Shown: positions 57,143 through 64,000 of the stretch, piece by piece
Layout: each line of letters opens with the position of its first letter
How positions within the stretch are numbered: the stretch's first letter is position 1
Origin: Sphingopyxis macrogoltabida
Lineage (GTDB): Bacteria > Pseudomonadota > Alphaproteobacteria > Sphingomonadales > Sphingomonadaceae
Assembly (NCBI RefSeq): GCF_001307295.1
Contig: NZ_CP012700.1
Span: 375,001-439,000, forward strand
Length of the DNA: 64,000 nt
Direction: 5' to 3'
The notes under the pieces: model-generated
The model's database searches: none
What the model saw: the letters and a program-made list of their open reading frames with translations, nothing else
Told to the model about the DNA's origin: nothing
Program-made: the position numbers and the translations under genes

Positions 57143-57155
57143 GATTAATTTAATC
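57143..57155. promoter_or_regulatory. ATTAATT site upstream of the thiolase
   Basis: GATTAATTTAATC is an inverted repeat around one base (GATTAA-T-TTAATC), 47 bp upstream of the thiolase ATG. Confidence 0.5.
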
Positions 57156-57252
57156 CCTCGCTTCGATCAAGCGAATTGGTCGGTGCGGACGGAGGGCTCG
57201 GGAGCCCGACCGGCAGCGAGGCTGCATGCAAAAAACGCTTGCCTCGTCGCAT

Positions 57253-57268
57253 AATCAATTGAATGATT
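57253..57268. promoter_or_regulatory. Operator-like site upstream of aldehyde dehydrogenase
   Basis: AATCA-ATTGAA-TGATT, arms of five with a six-base spacer, 46 bp before the ALDH start. Related to the ATTAATT set but not identical. Confidence 0.4.
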
Positions 57269-57313
57269 AAATAGAGCCAATTGTTTGCGGCCACCTGATG
57301 GGAGAAAATCCGG

Positions 57314-58729
57314 ATGAGCTTTTTCGATAGCTTCACGATGACGATCGGCGGCAAGGCCGTCTCGTCGAGCGAGACGATCGATGTCATCAATCCGGCAACC
57401 GAGGAGATCGTTGCCAAAGCTCCCGACTGCTCGGAAAAGCAGTTGGATGACGCCGTGGCCGCCGCCCGCGCGGCCTTTCCCGGCTGGCGTGCTACACCGA
57501 TCGAGGAGCGGCGGCGCGCGGTGGCCAGGATTGGCGAGGTTCTGACCGAGCACCAGGCCGACTTCGCCCGTCTGTTTACGCTTGAGCAGGGACGCCCGCT
57601 CGACGGCGCGGCGCAGGAGATCGCCTTCGCCGCCTATTGGGCCAATGAGGTATCGAAGCAGGACATTCCGGTTACCGTCACCGAGGATAGCGCTTCAAAA
57701 CGGTCCGAAACGCGCCACGTCCCGCTCGGGGTGGTCGCGGGCATCGTACCCTGGAACTTCCCGGTCAATCTCGCCGTATGGAAGATCGCACCGGCGCTGC
57801 TTACCGGCAATACCCTGGTGCTCAAGCCTTCGCCCTTTACACCGCTCACGATGCTCAAGTTGGCCGAGCTTCTTCGCGAGCATCTTCCGCCAGGCGTGTT
57901 CAACGTGATCAGCGGCGGCGATCGCCTTGGCCCTTGGCTGACCGCGCATGAGGGCATCGACAAGATCAGTTTCACAGGCTCGACCGCGACTGGCAAGCGC
58001 GTCATGGAAACCGCGTCCAAAGGCCTCAAGCGGGTGACCCTCGAGCTCGGGGGCAATGATGCGGCAATTGTCATGCCCGATGTGGCGCTGGATGAGGTGG
58101 CCGACAAGCTCTTCTTCTCGGCCTTCGCGAACAGCGGCCAGATCTGCATCGCGACGAAGCGGATGTATGTGCACGAAGATGTGTATGACAAGGTGGCGGA
58201 TGCACTTGTCGCGCGCGCGCGCGCCGCGAAGGTCGGCGACGGGCTCGACCAGGGAAGCAATTTCGGACCGATCCAGAACCGCCCCCAGTTCGAACGTGTC
58301 AAGAATCTCATCGAGGACGCCAAGCAGCAGGGGCTGCGCTTCCTTGCCGGCGGCGACGTTCCCGAAGGAACTGGCTTCTTCGTTCCACTCGCGATCGTCG
58401 ACAACCCACCCGAGGATAGCCGCGTGGTGCAGGAGGAGGCTTTTGGCCCGGTCCTCCCGCTGCTGAAGTTCCGCGACATCGACGAGGTGGTCGCTCGTGC
58501 CAACGCCTGCGAATATGGTCTCGGCGGCTCGATCTGGTCAGCCGACACGGAGGCCGCAGCGGACATCGCGTCGCGTCTCGAGACGGGAACCGTGTGGATC
58601 AACGACACGCTCTACATCATGCCCTGGACGCCCTTCGCGGGTCACAAGCAATCGGGGATCGGCGTCGAGAACGGCAAGGAGGGACTGCTCGAGTTCACGG
58701 TGCCCCAGACGGTTACGATCGCCAAATAG
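57314..58729 (+). CDS. Aldehyde dehydrogenase family protein
   Basis: A 471-residue NAD(P)-dependent aldehyde dehydrogenase. It shows VPWNFPVNLAVWKIAPAL, FTGSTATGKRVME, the catalytic Glu in LELGGNDAAIV and the catalytic Cys in NSGQICIATKRMYV. The C-terminal PFAGHKQSGIGVENG follows the usual pattern. It is only distantly related to the ALDH at 42625. The second site of aldehyde oxidation in the island suggests the substrate yields more than one aldehyde, or that this one is a semialdehyde enzyme. The start follows GGGAGAAAA. Confidence 0.93.
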   Translation: MSFFDSFTMTIGGKAVSSSETIDVINPATEEIVAKAPDCSEKQLDDAVAAARAAFPGWRATPIEERRRAVARIGEVLTEHQADFARLFTLEQGRPLDGAAQEIAFAAYWANEVSKQDIPVTVTEDSASKRSETRHVPLGVVAGIVPWNFPVNLAVWKIAPALLTGNTLVLKPSPFTPLTMLKLAELLREHLPPGVFNVISGGDRLGPWLTAHEGIDKISFTGSTATGKRVMETASKGLKRVTLELGGNDAAIVMPDVALDEVADKLFFSAFANSGQICIATKRMYVHEDVYDKVADALVARARAAKVGDGLDQGSNFGPIQNRPQFERVKNLIEDAKQQGLRFLAGGDVPEGTGFFVPLAIVDNPPEDSRVVQEEAFGPVLPLLKFRDIDEVVARANACEYGLGGSIWSADTEAAADIASRLETGTVWINDTLYIMPWTPFAGHKQSGIGVENGKEGLLEFTVPQTVTIAK

Positions 58730-58856
58730 GTCCAGCGGAGCTTGGCGTCGGTCTCGGCGCGAGGGGGCAGAATCGTGCGGCTGCGGCTGGAGGCGCCACG
58801 CCTGGGCCGCGGCGCCTTGCGTCCTTCCCGCGCAGCTCAACCGGGGCGGCGCGCCG

Positions 58857-59504
58857 TCAGTTCGCGCGCGGGTCGGCCGAGATTCCCCTGATAAGGTTGT
58901 TGCAGAGCTCCGATACGTAGCGGCGTTTGAGATCGTCGTTGATCTCCTCAAGGCCGAACACATGTCGCGCCTGGTGGCGTGAATGGAACAGCTGGTCGCA
59001 GGCCCCGACGATCATGAAATAGAAGACCAGAGGATCGACCTCGCGGAAGATGCCCTTGGCCCGGCCTTCTTCCAGAATCGCGCGCTGCGCCTTGGCGACC
59101 GGCAGGCTGATTTCCTCGGCGATCTGCTTGCCATAATCGCCCGACGGCTCGTTGGCCAGCTCGTGCATCAGCCGGTTGACATAGGGATATTGATAATAGG
59201 TGTTGACCATGCCGCTGATGTGGATGCGCAACTTGTCCTGCGGCGAAATATCCATTTTCAGCAGCTGCTGCAGGTCCGCCATTCCCTGACCCAGCCGGCG
59301 GCGAAGCAGCGCCATCAGCATGCCCGCCTTGTTGCCGAAATAATATTTGACCAGCGCAGAATTGACCCCGCTCCGCGCAGCAATTTCGCTCAACGAAATA
59401 TCGGTCGTACCCCGCTCGGCCATCAATTGTCCCGCCGCTTCCAGCAGTCGCTCGCGAGACTCCGCTGTCGACGAACCGCCTTCCGCCTCGATCTGCACCT
59501 TCAT
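58857..59504 (-). CDS. TetR-family regulator of the island (TetR-B)
   Basis: A 215-residue regulator. The helix-turn-helix ends NSALVKYYFGNKAGMLMALL. The C-terminal domain contains YQYPYVNRLMHELANEPSGDYG and FMIVGACDQLFHSRHQARHVFG, closely paralleling TetR-A at 24081. Two ATTAATT sites lie in the 274-bp divergent region upstream, one 88 bp from its start, consistent with autoregulation. It stands convergent with ALDH and divergent from the acyl-CoA dehydrogenase at 59779. Confidence 0.9.
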   Translation of the reverse strand: MKVQIEAEGGSSTAESRERLLEAAGQLMAERGTTDISLSEIAARSGVNSALVKYYFGNKAGMLMALLRRRLGQGMADLQQLLKMDISPQDKLRIHISGMVNTYYQYPYVNRLMHELANEPSGDYGKQIAEEISLPVAKAQRAILEEGRAKGIFREVDPLVFYFMIVGACDQLFHSRHQARHVFGLEEINDDLKRRYVSELCNNLIRGISADPRAN

Positions 59505-59590
59505 TCGTCACTCCCTGTGGTCGTCCCGGCACGACCATCCCCTGCAATCGGCCCGCCGCAGCTTGCGGCTAGCCGTTCGGATATGGCGTA

Positions 59591-59610
59591 AATTAATTGA
59601 TTGAACAATA
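59591..59610. promoter_or_regulatory. ATTAATT site upstream of TetR-B
   Basis: AATTAATTGATTGAACAATA, with ATTAATT at 59592-59598. It lies on the TetR-B side of the divergent region. Confidence 0.5.
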
Positions 59611-59728
59611 TATTCCCACGCCCTGTGGCGGCGGCGCTGGTCCTATTTGCCAGCCGGTCCAGGCGATAACCTCCACAGCGTTCGCCAGATATAGATGGCC
59701 TGCGCGACGCTTGCCTGAAATTATCTAT

Positions 59729-59743
59729 GCGATTAATTGATGG
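59729..59743. promoter_or_regulatory. ATTAATT site upstream of acyl-CoA dehydrogenase
   Basis: GCGATTAATTGATGG, with ATTAATT at 59732-59738, about 40 bp before the ATG at 59779. TTGCCT at 59711 could be a -35 element. Confidence 0.5.
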
Positions 59744-59778
59744 TCCATCGCAATTGAAAAAGTGAGGAGAGTGAGGCC

Positions 59779-60936
59779 ATGGACCTGCAGTTCAGCCGCG
59801 CCGACAGGGCGTTCCAGGCCGAGGTTCGCCGCTTCTTCGAAACCGAGTTCCCGCCTTCTGTCCTGAACAAGGTTCGCACCGGTCAGTTTCTCCGCCGTCA
59901 GGATTATGAAGCCGCACAGCAGGCGCTCCAGGCCCGTGGCTGGTTGGCTGCCAGCTGGCCCCGCGAGTTCGGAGGCACGGGATGGACGCCGGTCGAACGC
60001 TATCTGTTCGAAGAGGAAATGGAGCTGGCGGGCGCGCCGAACCTGATTCCGATGGGCCTCATCTATATCGGGCCGATCATCTGTGCGTTCGGCACGCCCG
60101 AACAACAGCAGCGCTGGCTGCCCGACATCCTCTCGTCGCGCTCCTTCTGGGCGCAAGGCTATTCGGAACCCGACGCGGGGTCCGACCTCGCCAGTCTCGC
60201 CTTTTCGGCGGTACGCGATGGCGACGATTATATTCTGAATGGCTCCAAGATATGGACAAGCGGCGCCCACATCGCGGACTGGATTTTCTGCCTCTGCCGG
60301 ACTTCGCACGAAGAAAGAAAGCAGGACGGCATATCGCTCATCTGCGCCCCGATGAATTGCGAAGGCATCAGCGTGCGGCCGATCGTTTCGATCGATGGCG
60401 CGCATGAGCTGAACCAGGTCTTCTTTACCGACGTCCGTGTTCCCGCCGCAAACCGCATCGGGGAGGAGGGGCGCGCGTGGCATTATGCAAACGTCCTTCT
60501 CAAGAATGAGCGCCTCTCTTACGCGCATGTTGGCCGCAAGAAGCGCGACCTTGCGACCCTCCGCACGATGGTCGCGGGCGACCGCGCCTTCGCCCGGCGG
60601 CTTGCCGATGCAGAATTTACGGTGATGGTGCTCGAACAGCAGGTTCTGAAGGCGCTTGTGCATGGAAGCGATGCGGCCACCGTCGCAAGTCTGAAGATCG
60701 GTTGCACGCAGGCCGCGCAGTTGATCACCGAGCTGTATATCGACCGGGCAGGGGAGCATGCGGCGCCCTTTTTCGATCGCTCTCGTTCCGACTGGCATGA
60801 GGCGACGCCGCTCATTCCCGAGTTTGCCGCGGTCGCCACGGCTTCCTATTTCTTCGAGCGCGCGCAAACGATCTACGGGGGGACCACGGAAATTCAGAAG
60901 AATCTGGTCTGGCGCGCCATCGACTCCGCTCGCTGA
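59779..60936 (+). CDS. Acyl-CoA dehydrogenase family protein
   Basis: A 385-residue FAD enzyme. YSEPDAGSDLASLAFSAV is the FAD block, YILNGSKIWTS the next strand, VRPIVSIDGAHELNQVFF the beta-domain motif, and TIYGGTTEIQKNLVWRAI the C-terminal motif, with glycine where MCAD has the catalytic Glu. That form is common in actinobacterial and sphingomonad FadE proteins whose catalytic base lies elsewhere or in a partner subunit. No partner gene is adjacent. The ribosome-binding site GAGGAGAGTGAGG is strong. Confidence 0.9.
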   Translation: MDLQFSRADRAFQAEVRRFFETEFPPSVLNKVRTGQFLRRQDYEAAQQALQARGWLAASWPREFGGTGWTPVERYLFEEEMELAGAPNLIPMGLIYIGPIICAFGTPEQQQRWLPDILSSRSFWAQGYSEPDAGSDLASLAFSAVRDGDDYILNGSKIWTSGAHIADWIFCLCRTSHEERKQDGISLICAPMNCEGISVRPIVSIDGAHELNQVFFTDVRVPAANRIGEEGRAWHYANVLLKNERLSYAHVGRKKRDLATLRTMVAGDRAFARRLADAEFTVMVLEQQVLKALVHGSDAATVASLKIGCTQAAQLITELYIDRAGEHAAPFFDRSRSDWHEATPLIPEFAAVATASYFFERAQTIYGGTTEIQKNLVWRAIDSAR

Positions 60937-61002
60937 GCGTCGGTCGCGCTCCGTGCCGTCATGTTTCGGCGCATGTCACGCCGGGAGGCGCGACGGTTCA
61001 GC

Positions 61003-61031
61003 TTGATCGCGCATCATTAATTGGGTAATTA
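61003..61031 (+). promoter_or_regulatory. Promoter with ATTAATT in the spacer
   Basis: TTGATC (61003-61008), 17 bases, TAATTA (61026-61031). The ATTAATT at 61016-61022 lies between the two elements, where a bound repressor would block the polymerase. Confidence 0.5.
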
Positions 61032-61070
61032 AAATGCTGTGACTTTACGGTATGGCAGCGAGAATAGCAT

Positions 61071-62243
61071 ATGATGGGAATGGCGGACGGCAAGGCGATG
61101 CTTACGGGCTTGAAGGTCGTCGATCTCACAACCGTCGTCTTCGGACCCTATTGCACCCATATTCTCGCTGAGCTCGGCGCCGACGTCATCAAGGTCGAAG
61201 TGCCGGGAAGCGGGGACTCTTTTCGCTGGTCGGGCAAGGCGGCCGCGACCCACGGCATGGCGCCTGCTTTCATGGCAATCAACGGCAGCAAGCAATCGAT
61301 CGCCCTCGATCTCAAGACCGCTGCCGACCTCGAGACGATGAAGAAGCTTCTGTCGGATGCGGATGTGTTCGTTCTCAATGTCAGGGGCAAAGCCGCCGAA
61401 CGTCTCGGCTTGGACTATGAAGCGGTAAAGGCGATCAAGCCCGATATCATTTATGCGCATTGCGTCGGCTTCGGTCAGGATGGCCCCTATGCCGATCTAC
61501 AGGCCTATGACGACGTCATCCAGGCAGCGTCGGGGACGGCAACGCTTCTCCCCCGCGTCGATGGCGATCCGCGCGCGCGCTATCTGCCCTCGCTGATCGC
61601 CGACAAGGTCGCCGGTCTTCATGGGGCGCACGCGGTGCTCGCCGCCATTATCCATCACATGCGGACTGGCGAGGGTCAGCTCGTTGAAATTCCGATGTTC
61701 GAGGTCTTCACCAATTTCATGCTGCTTGAGCATCTCGGCGGTCTGGCCTTCGACCCTCCCAATGCTCCGGTTGGCTATTTTCGCCAGATCGATCCCGATC
61801 GCCAGCCTTTCCCGACCTCCGACGGCTACGTGAGCATCGTCGCTTACACCGACGAAAGCTGGTCGCGGATATTCGAACTGCTTGGCAATCCGGGCTTCCT
61901 CGATCAGGACGCGTTCGCAACCCGCAAGGCGCGGGGGCGCAATCTCCCGCTCCTTTACCGCGAAATAGCAAGGTTGACGCCAGGCTTCACGACCGCCGAC
62001 CTCGTTGCGCGCTGCCATGCCGCGCAAATCCCGGCTCAGCCTGTCCGTGACCTCGCCGACATCATGAATGATCCGCATCTTGCCGCCACCGGCTTCTTCG
62101 AAGCCTATGAGCATCCCACCGAAGGACGGTGCTTCCGGATGGGGCATCCTGTCCGCTTTGGCGTATCGCTGGGAGGAGCCGGCAAGGTCGCCCCGGCGAT
62201 AGGCGAACAGAGCGAAGAAATCCGCCGATCCATCTCCGGATGA
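61071..62243 (+). CDS. CaiB/BaiF-family CoA-transferase
   Basis: A 390-residue class III CoA-transferase that moves CoA between organic acids through an aspartyl intermediate. GLKVVDLTTVVFGPYCTHILAE and GADVIKVE form the N-terminal family signature; LQAYDDVIQAASG holds the catalytic Asp; LPSLIADKVAGLHGAHAV follows as in the family. Three close ATGs leave the start uncertain by three codons. Enzymes of this family include racemases and bile-acid CoA-transferases, so alternatives to plain transfer exist. It is a single-gene unit with its own ATTAATT-containing promoter. Confidence 0.92.
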   Translation: MMGMADGKAMLTGLKVVDLTTVVFGPYCTHILAELGADVIKVEVPGSGDSFRWSGKAAATHGMAPAFMAINGSKQSIALDLKTAADLETMKKLLSDADVFVLNVRGKAAERLGLDYEAVKAIKPDIIYAHCVGFGQDGPYADLQAYDDVIQAASGTATLLPRVDGDPRARYLPSLIADKVAGLHGAHAVLAAIIHHMRTGEGQLVEIPMFEVFTNFMLLEHLGGLAFDPPNAPVGYFRQIDPDRQPFPTSDGYVSIVAYTDESWSRIFELLGNPGFLDQDAFATRKARGRNLPLLYREIARLTPGFTTADLVARCHAAQIPAQPVRDLADIMNDPHLAATGFFEAYEHPTEGRCFRMGHPVRFGVSLGGAGKVAPAIGEQSEEIRRSISG

Positions 62244-62358
62244 CCGCTTTTGGTGCGGGCCTCGAATCCCGCATCCGAAGCCAGATTCCGCGCGATGACG
62301 GCATTGTGTGAAGCCACCGCCCGAAACAAGGGCGGGGCAAGGAGCAGGAGAGAAGATC

Positions 62359-62460
62359 ATGCGCGCCAGACTGCGCCAAGAGGCTGACTGTATTGCGGTT
62401 TACGCCGTCACCTTCCTCGTTTGGGGCGCCATTTTGATGACGATCGCCGCCAAGCTCTGA
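62359..62460 (+). CDS. Small membrane peptide, 33 residues
   Basis: A short gene with a strong ribosome-binding stretch (GGAGCAGGAGAGAAG) and an ATG at 62359. The product starts with a charged segment (MRARLRQEADCIA) followed by one hydrophobic helix (VYAVTFLVWGAILMTIAAKL). The combination of a good ribosome-binding site, a clean stop and a single amphipathic-to-membrane layout makes it likely to be real. I do not recognise a family. It could be a membrane subunit or regulator of a neighbouring complex. Confidence 0.6.
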   Translation: MRARLRQEADCIAVYAVTFLVWGAILMTIAAKL

Positions 62461-62553
62461 CCTTGCCGCGCAAGGCTCGCACTCCCGGCAAGATCGATGC
62501 GGCTTGATCGCGCCGCTGCGCCGGCCAAACCGGCACACCGCCGTGCGATTGGC

Positions 62554-62736
62554 TCATTGCCCCATGGAGAGTTTGAGCTGGGCTCCGGTAATGCTCGCCG
62601 CCTCGTCTGAAAGCAGAAAGGCGACGACGCGAGCGGCCGCCTGGGGCGAAATCCAGTCGCTCAGGTCAGCATCCGGCATGTCCGCCCGGTTCGCCGGCGT
62701 ACCGATGATGGACGGCAGCACTGCGTTCTTTGCCAT
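62554..62736 (-). pseudogene. Fragment of an SDR gene (C-terminal end)
   Basis: About 60 codons matching only the last quarter of a short-chain dehydrogenase: NAVLPSIIGTPANRADMP, then DLSDWISPQAAARVVAFLLS and ASITGAQLKLSMGQ. No Rossmann motif or Ser-Tyr-Lys site can be found in any frame upstream. It is probably the end of a gene lost by deletion between the catabolic island and the lasso-peptide cluster. Confidence 0.65.
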
Positions 62737-63168
62737 CGTCGGTAGTCAGAAAGGACGCGCGCAACTGGCCGTTGTCAAAACGGGCCTGTGCCGAAATCAT
62801 GCTTCCTTTGATGATCGCAGAGGCGTTTTCGGGACCGAGGTTCGATGCGCGCCTCGGCGTTTGTACGTAACCCTGTGCGGCAAAGATACATCCAGTTCCG
62901 GTGCCAGTTGGAGTTGCACATCTCCCGATCAAACGCATGATCGCGGTCACGCCACATTTGCAGGCGTGTGACCGGGTTCCGCTACGTATGTCCAGGCGCA
63001 AGCTAAAGGTAGCGGTTCGTGCCCCGATGTGCGTTTCCTTTGCGCGGTCACTCTTTTTTTGAAAACGATGCTCGATTATTTTCAGATTATTAAATAGCGG
63101 CCGGAATTTCCGAGGCATAACTTCCCAAGTGCGACTCATTTCGGTCGCGATTTCGGAAGGAAGATGTG
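62737..63168. other. Gene-free leader in front of the lasso precursor
   Basis: 432 bp without a supported gene. The part from about 63050 to 63100 is AT-rich (a run of T, then TTGAAAAC, GATTATTTTCAGATTATTAAAT) and is the likely promoter region of the lasso-peptide cluster, though no well-spaced -35/-10 pair is clear. GGAAGGAAG precedes the precursor ATG. Confidence 0.45.
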
Positions 63169-63309
63169 ATGAAACAGCAGGACAGCAGTGACCTGATCGA
63201 CCTCGGCGCCGTCGGCGTCGAGACCCGAGGCATCGAACCGGTCGGTCCCCGCGATGAAGATACCAACGAGCACTTCCTGCTCGTCGGCGGCATCACCGCT
63301 GAAGACTGA
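63169..63309 (+). CDS. Lasso-peptide precursor (sphingopyxin I-like)
   Basis: A 46-residue precursor. The leader is residues 1-20 (MKQQDSSDLIDLGAVGVETR) with the recognition threonine at the penultimate position (T19). The core is residues 21-46: it begins GIEPVGPRD, so Gly1 and Asp9 can form the nine-residue macrolactam ring, continues EDTNEHFLL and ends VGGITAED. From memory, sphingopyxin I begins GIEPLGPVD, ends GGITADD and also has 26 residues, so this is a close natural variant. The start follows GGAAGGAAG. The gene is followed by a hairpin and the B-protein gene. Lasso peptides of this group are usually taken up and cleaved by a partner receptor and isopeptidase, which would lie outside this window. 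Confidence 0.93.
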   Translation: MKQQDSSDLIDLGAVGVETRGIEPVGPRDEDTNEHFLLVGGITAED

Positions 63310-63318
63310 CCCTCAGGG

Positions 63319-63343
63319 CGGCGCGCCGCGCTGCGGCGCGCCG
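63319..63343 (+). terminator. Hairpin between lasso precursor and processing gene
   Basis: CGGCGCGCCGC and GCGGCGCGCCG form a perfect 11-bp stem with a three-base GCT loop, nine bases after the precursor stop. It likely lowers read-through into the processing gene, so much more precursor than enzyme is made, and may protect the precursor mRNA. Similar intergenic hairpins are known from other proteobacterial lasso clusters. Confidence 0.75.
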
Positions 63344-63364
63344 TACCTCTGGCACAGCCATCGC

Positions 63365-64000
63365 ATGGACCCATCTTACGACATCCGGCCAGGGCTGCAC
63401 TTTTGCCGCTTCGAAAGCGAATATGTGTTTCTGGACTTGCCTGCTGGCCGCTATTTCCTGATCCAGGGGCGGACGTCGCAAGCTTTTGCGCATTTCCTCG
63501 ACCAGCGCGCCAGCGACGACGAACAGGCTGTTCTGCTTGATCAGCAGCTCATCGGTCCCGCTGGCGGATTGGCTATCGGGAATCTGCCCCTGCCGCCGGC
63601 CGTCACAGCGAGCCTCATCGACCAGCCTCTCCCCGATACGCCTTGGCTCGATACCCTCAGGGCGATTGCGGCCCAAAGGCGAGCGCGCTTTGACATTGGC
63701 CGTATTCCGGTTTTCGAGATCACGCGGCGGATGGGTGAGCGCCTCGAAAAACATTCTCCCGAGAGTCGGCAAGAGACCTATATTCGTGTCGCCGCCGCGT
63801 TTCACCGTGCCCGGCGTTACGCGCTTGCCACGGATCGGTGCCTCGAGCGGGGCATTGCGATGCGCCGGATCCTTGCGCGCGCGAGGTGCGACGCCCGTCT
63901 TGTCTTTGGCGTGACATTGCCCTTTGCTGCCCATTGCTGGGTTCAGGCTGGCGAAGCGGTGCTGACCGACCCGCTCGATGTCATCCTTCGCTACAAGCCG
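63365..64000 (+). CDS. Lasso-peptide B protein (leader binding and protease), 3' end outside window
   Basis: 212 residues are visible and the frame is open at the window edge. The N-terminal 80 or so residues form a PqqD-like leader-recognition domain (YVFLDLPAGRYFLIQGRTS). The C-terminal part is the transglutaminase-like protease of the McjB type, with Cys159 (ATDRCLERGIAMRRIL), His190 (PFAAHCWVQAG) and Asp202 (LTDPLDVI) as the catalytic triad. It would cut the leader after Arg20 of the precursor, using ATP as other B proteins do. The end of family members usually comes soon after this point. The C protein (lasso cyclase), isopeptidase and receptor are expected further right. Confidence 0.92.
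   Translation, partial: MDPSYDIRPGLHFCRFESEYVFLDLPAGRYFLIQGRTSQAFAHFLDQRASDDEQAVLLDQQLIGPAGGLAIGNLPLPPAVTASLIDQPLPDTPWLDTLRAIAAQRRARFDIGRIPVFEITRRMGERLEKHSPESRQETYIRVAAAFHRARRYALATDRCLERGIAMRRILARARCDARLVFGVTLPFAAHCWVQAGEAVLTDPLDVILRYKP

Overview
The window reads as chromosome from a high-GC alphaproteobacterium of the Sphingomonadaceae, most likely Sphingopyxis or a close relative. Three things suggest this: several plug-type TonB-dependent receptors paired with catabolic enzymes, large sets of SDR, acyl-CoA dehydrogenase and aldehyde dehydrogenase genes, and a lasso-peptide precursor at the right edge whose core closely resembles sphingopyxin I as I remember it from Sphingopyxis alaskensis. 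The genus is inferred; no rRNA or other marker gene is present. I saw no tRNA, rRNA or CRISPR array.

Region 1 (1-12.8 kb) looks like uptake and breakdown of peptides or amides. It holds a truncated M20 metallopeptidase, a TetR regulator, a DUF3422 membrane protein, a TonB receptor, an exported gamma-glutamyltransferase-like enzyme, an MFS transporter, an amidohydrolase and an exported DUF885 peptidase-like protein.

Region 2 (12.84-14.2 kb) is a scar of two IS21-family fragments facing opposite ways. One still has a recognisable right end at about 13532. The scar separates region 1 from the catabolic island.

Region 3 (14.2-62.2 kb) is a large CoA-dependent catabolic island. Its left part (14-29 kb) has two TonB receptors, four kinase-like phosphotransferases of the APH/ACAD10/LvaA type, three related beta-rich proteins (CrtC/AttH-like, I believe DUF7064/DUF7065), a TetR regulator and two tandem Lrp/AsnC regulators. 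Its right part (29.8-62.2 kb) has a D-aminoacylase-like amidohydrolase, a fifth kinase in an operon with an SDR and an ACAD11-like acyl-CoA dehydrogenase, a P450, nitronate monooxygenase-like protein, further acyl-CoA dehydrogenases, SDRs, alcohol and aldehyde dehydrogenases, enoyl-CoA hydratases, a CoA ligase, a CoA-transferase, a thiolase, an unusual thiolase-like/enoyl-CoA-hydratase fusion and a second TetR regulator. Together these can import a hydrophobic substrate, oxidise it, activate it with CoA and run beta-oxidation, including a phosphorylation/dephosphorylation route for 4-hydroxyacyl-CoA. The substrate cannot be read from the sequence.

The island is organised as many short, mostly divergent transcription units. 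An AT-rich core, ATTAATT (extended form about CRATTAATTRAT), occurs in at least ten of the intergenic regions between 21 and 61 kb. I read it as the shared operator of an island-wide regulon, probably bound by one or both YYFGNKAG-type TetR proteins.

Region 4 (62.3-64 kb) has a 33-residue membrane peptide gene, a broken SDR gene, and the start of a lasso-peptide cluster: precursor gene, an 11-bp perfect hairpin, and a B-protein gene that runs off the window about where its catalytic domain ends.
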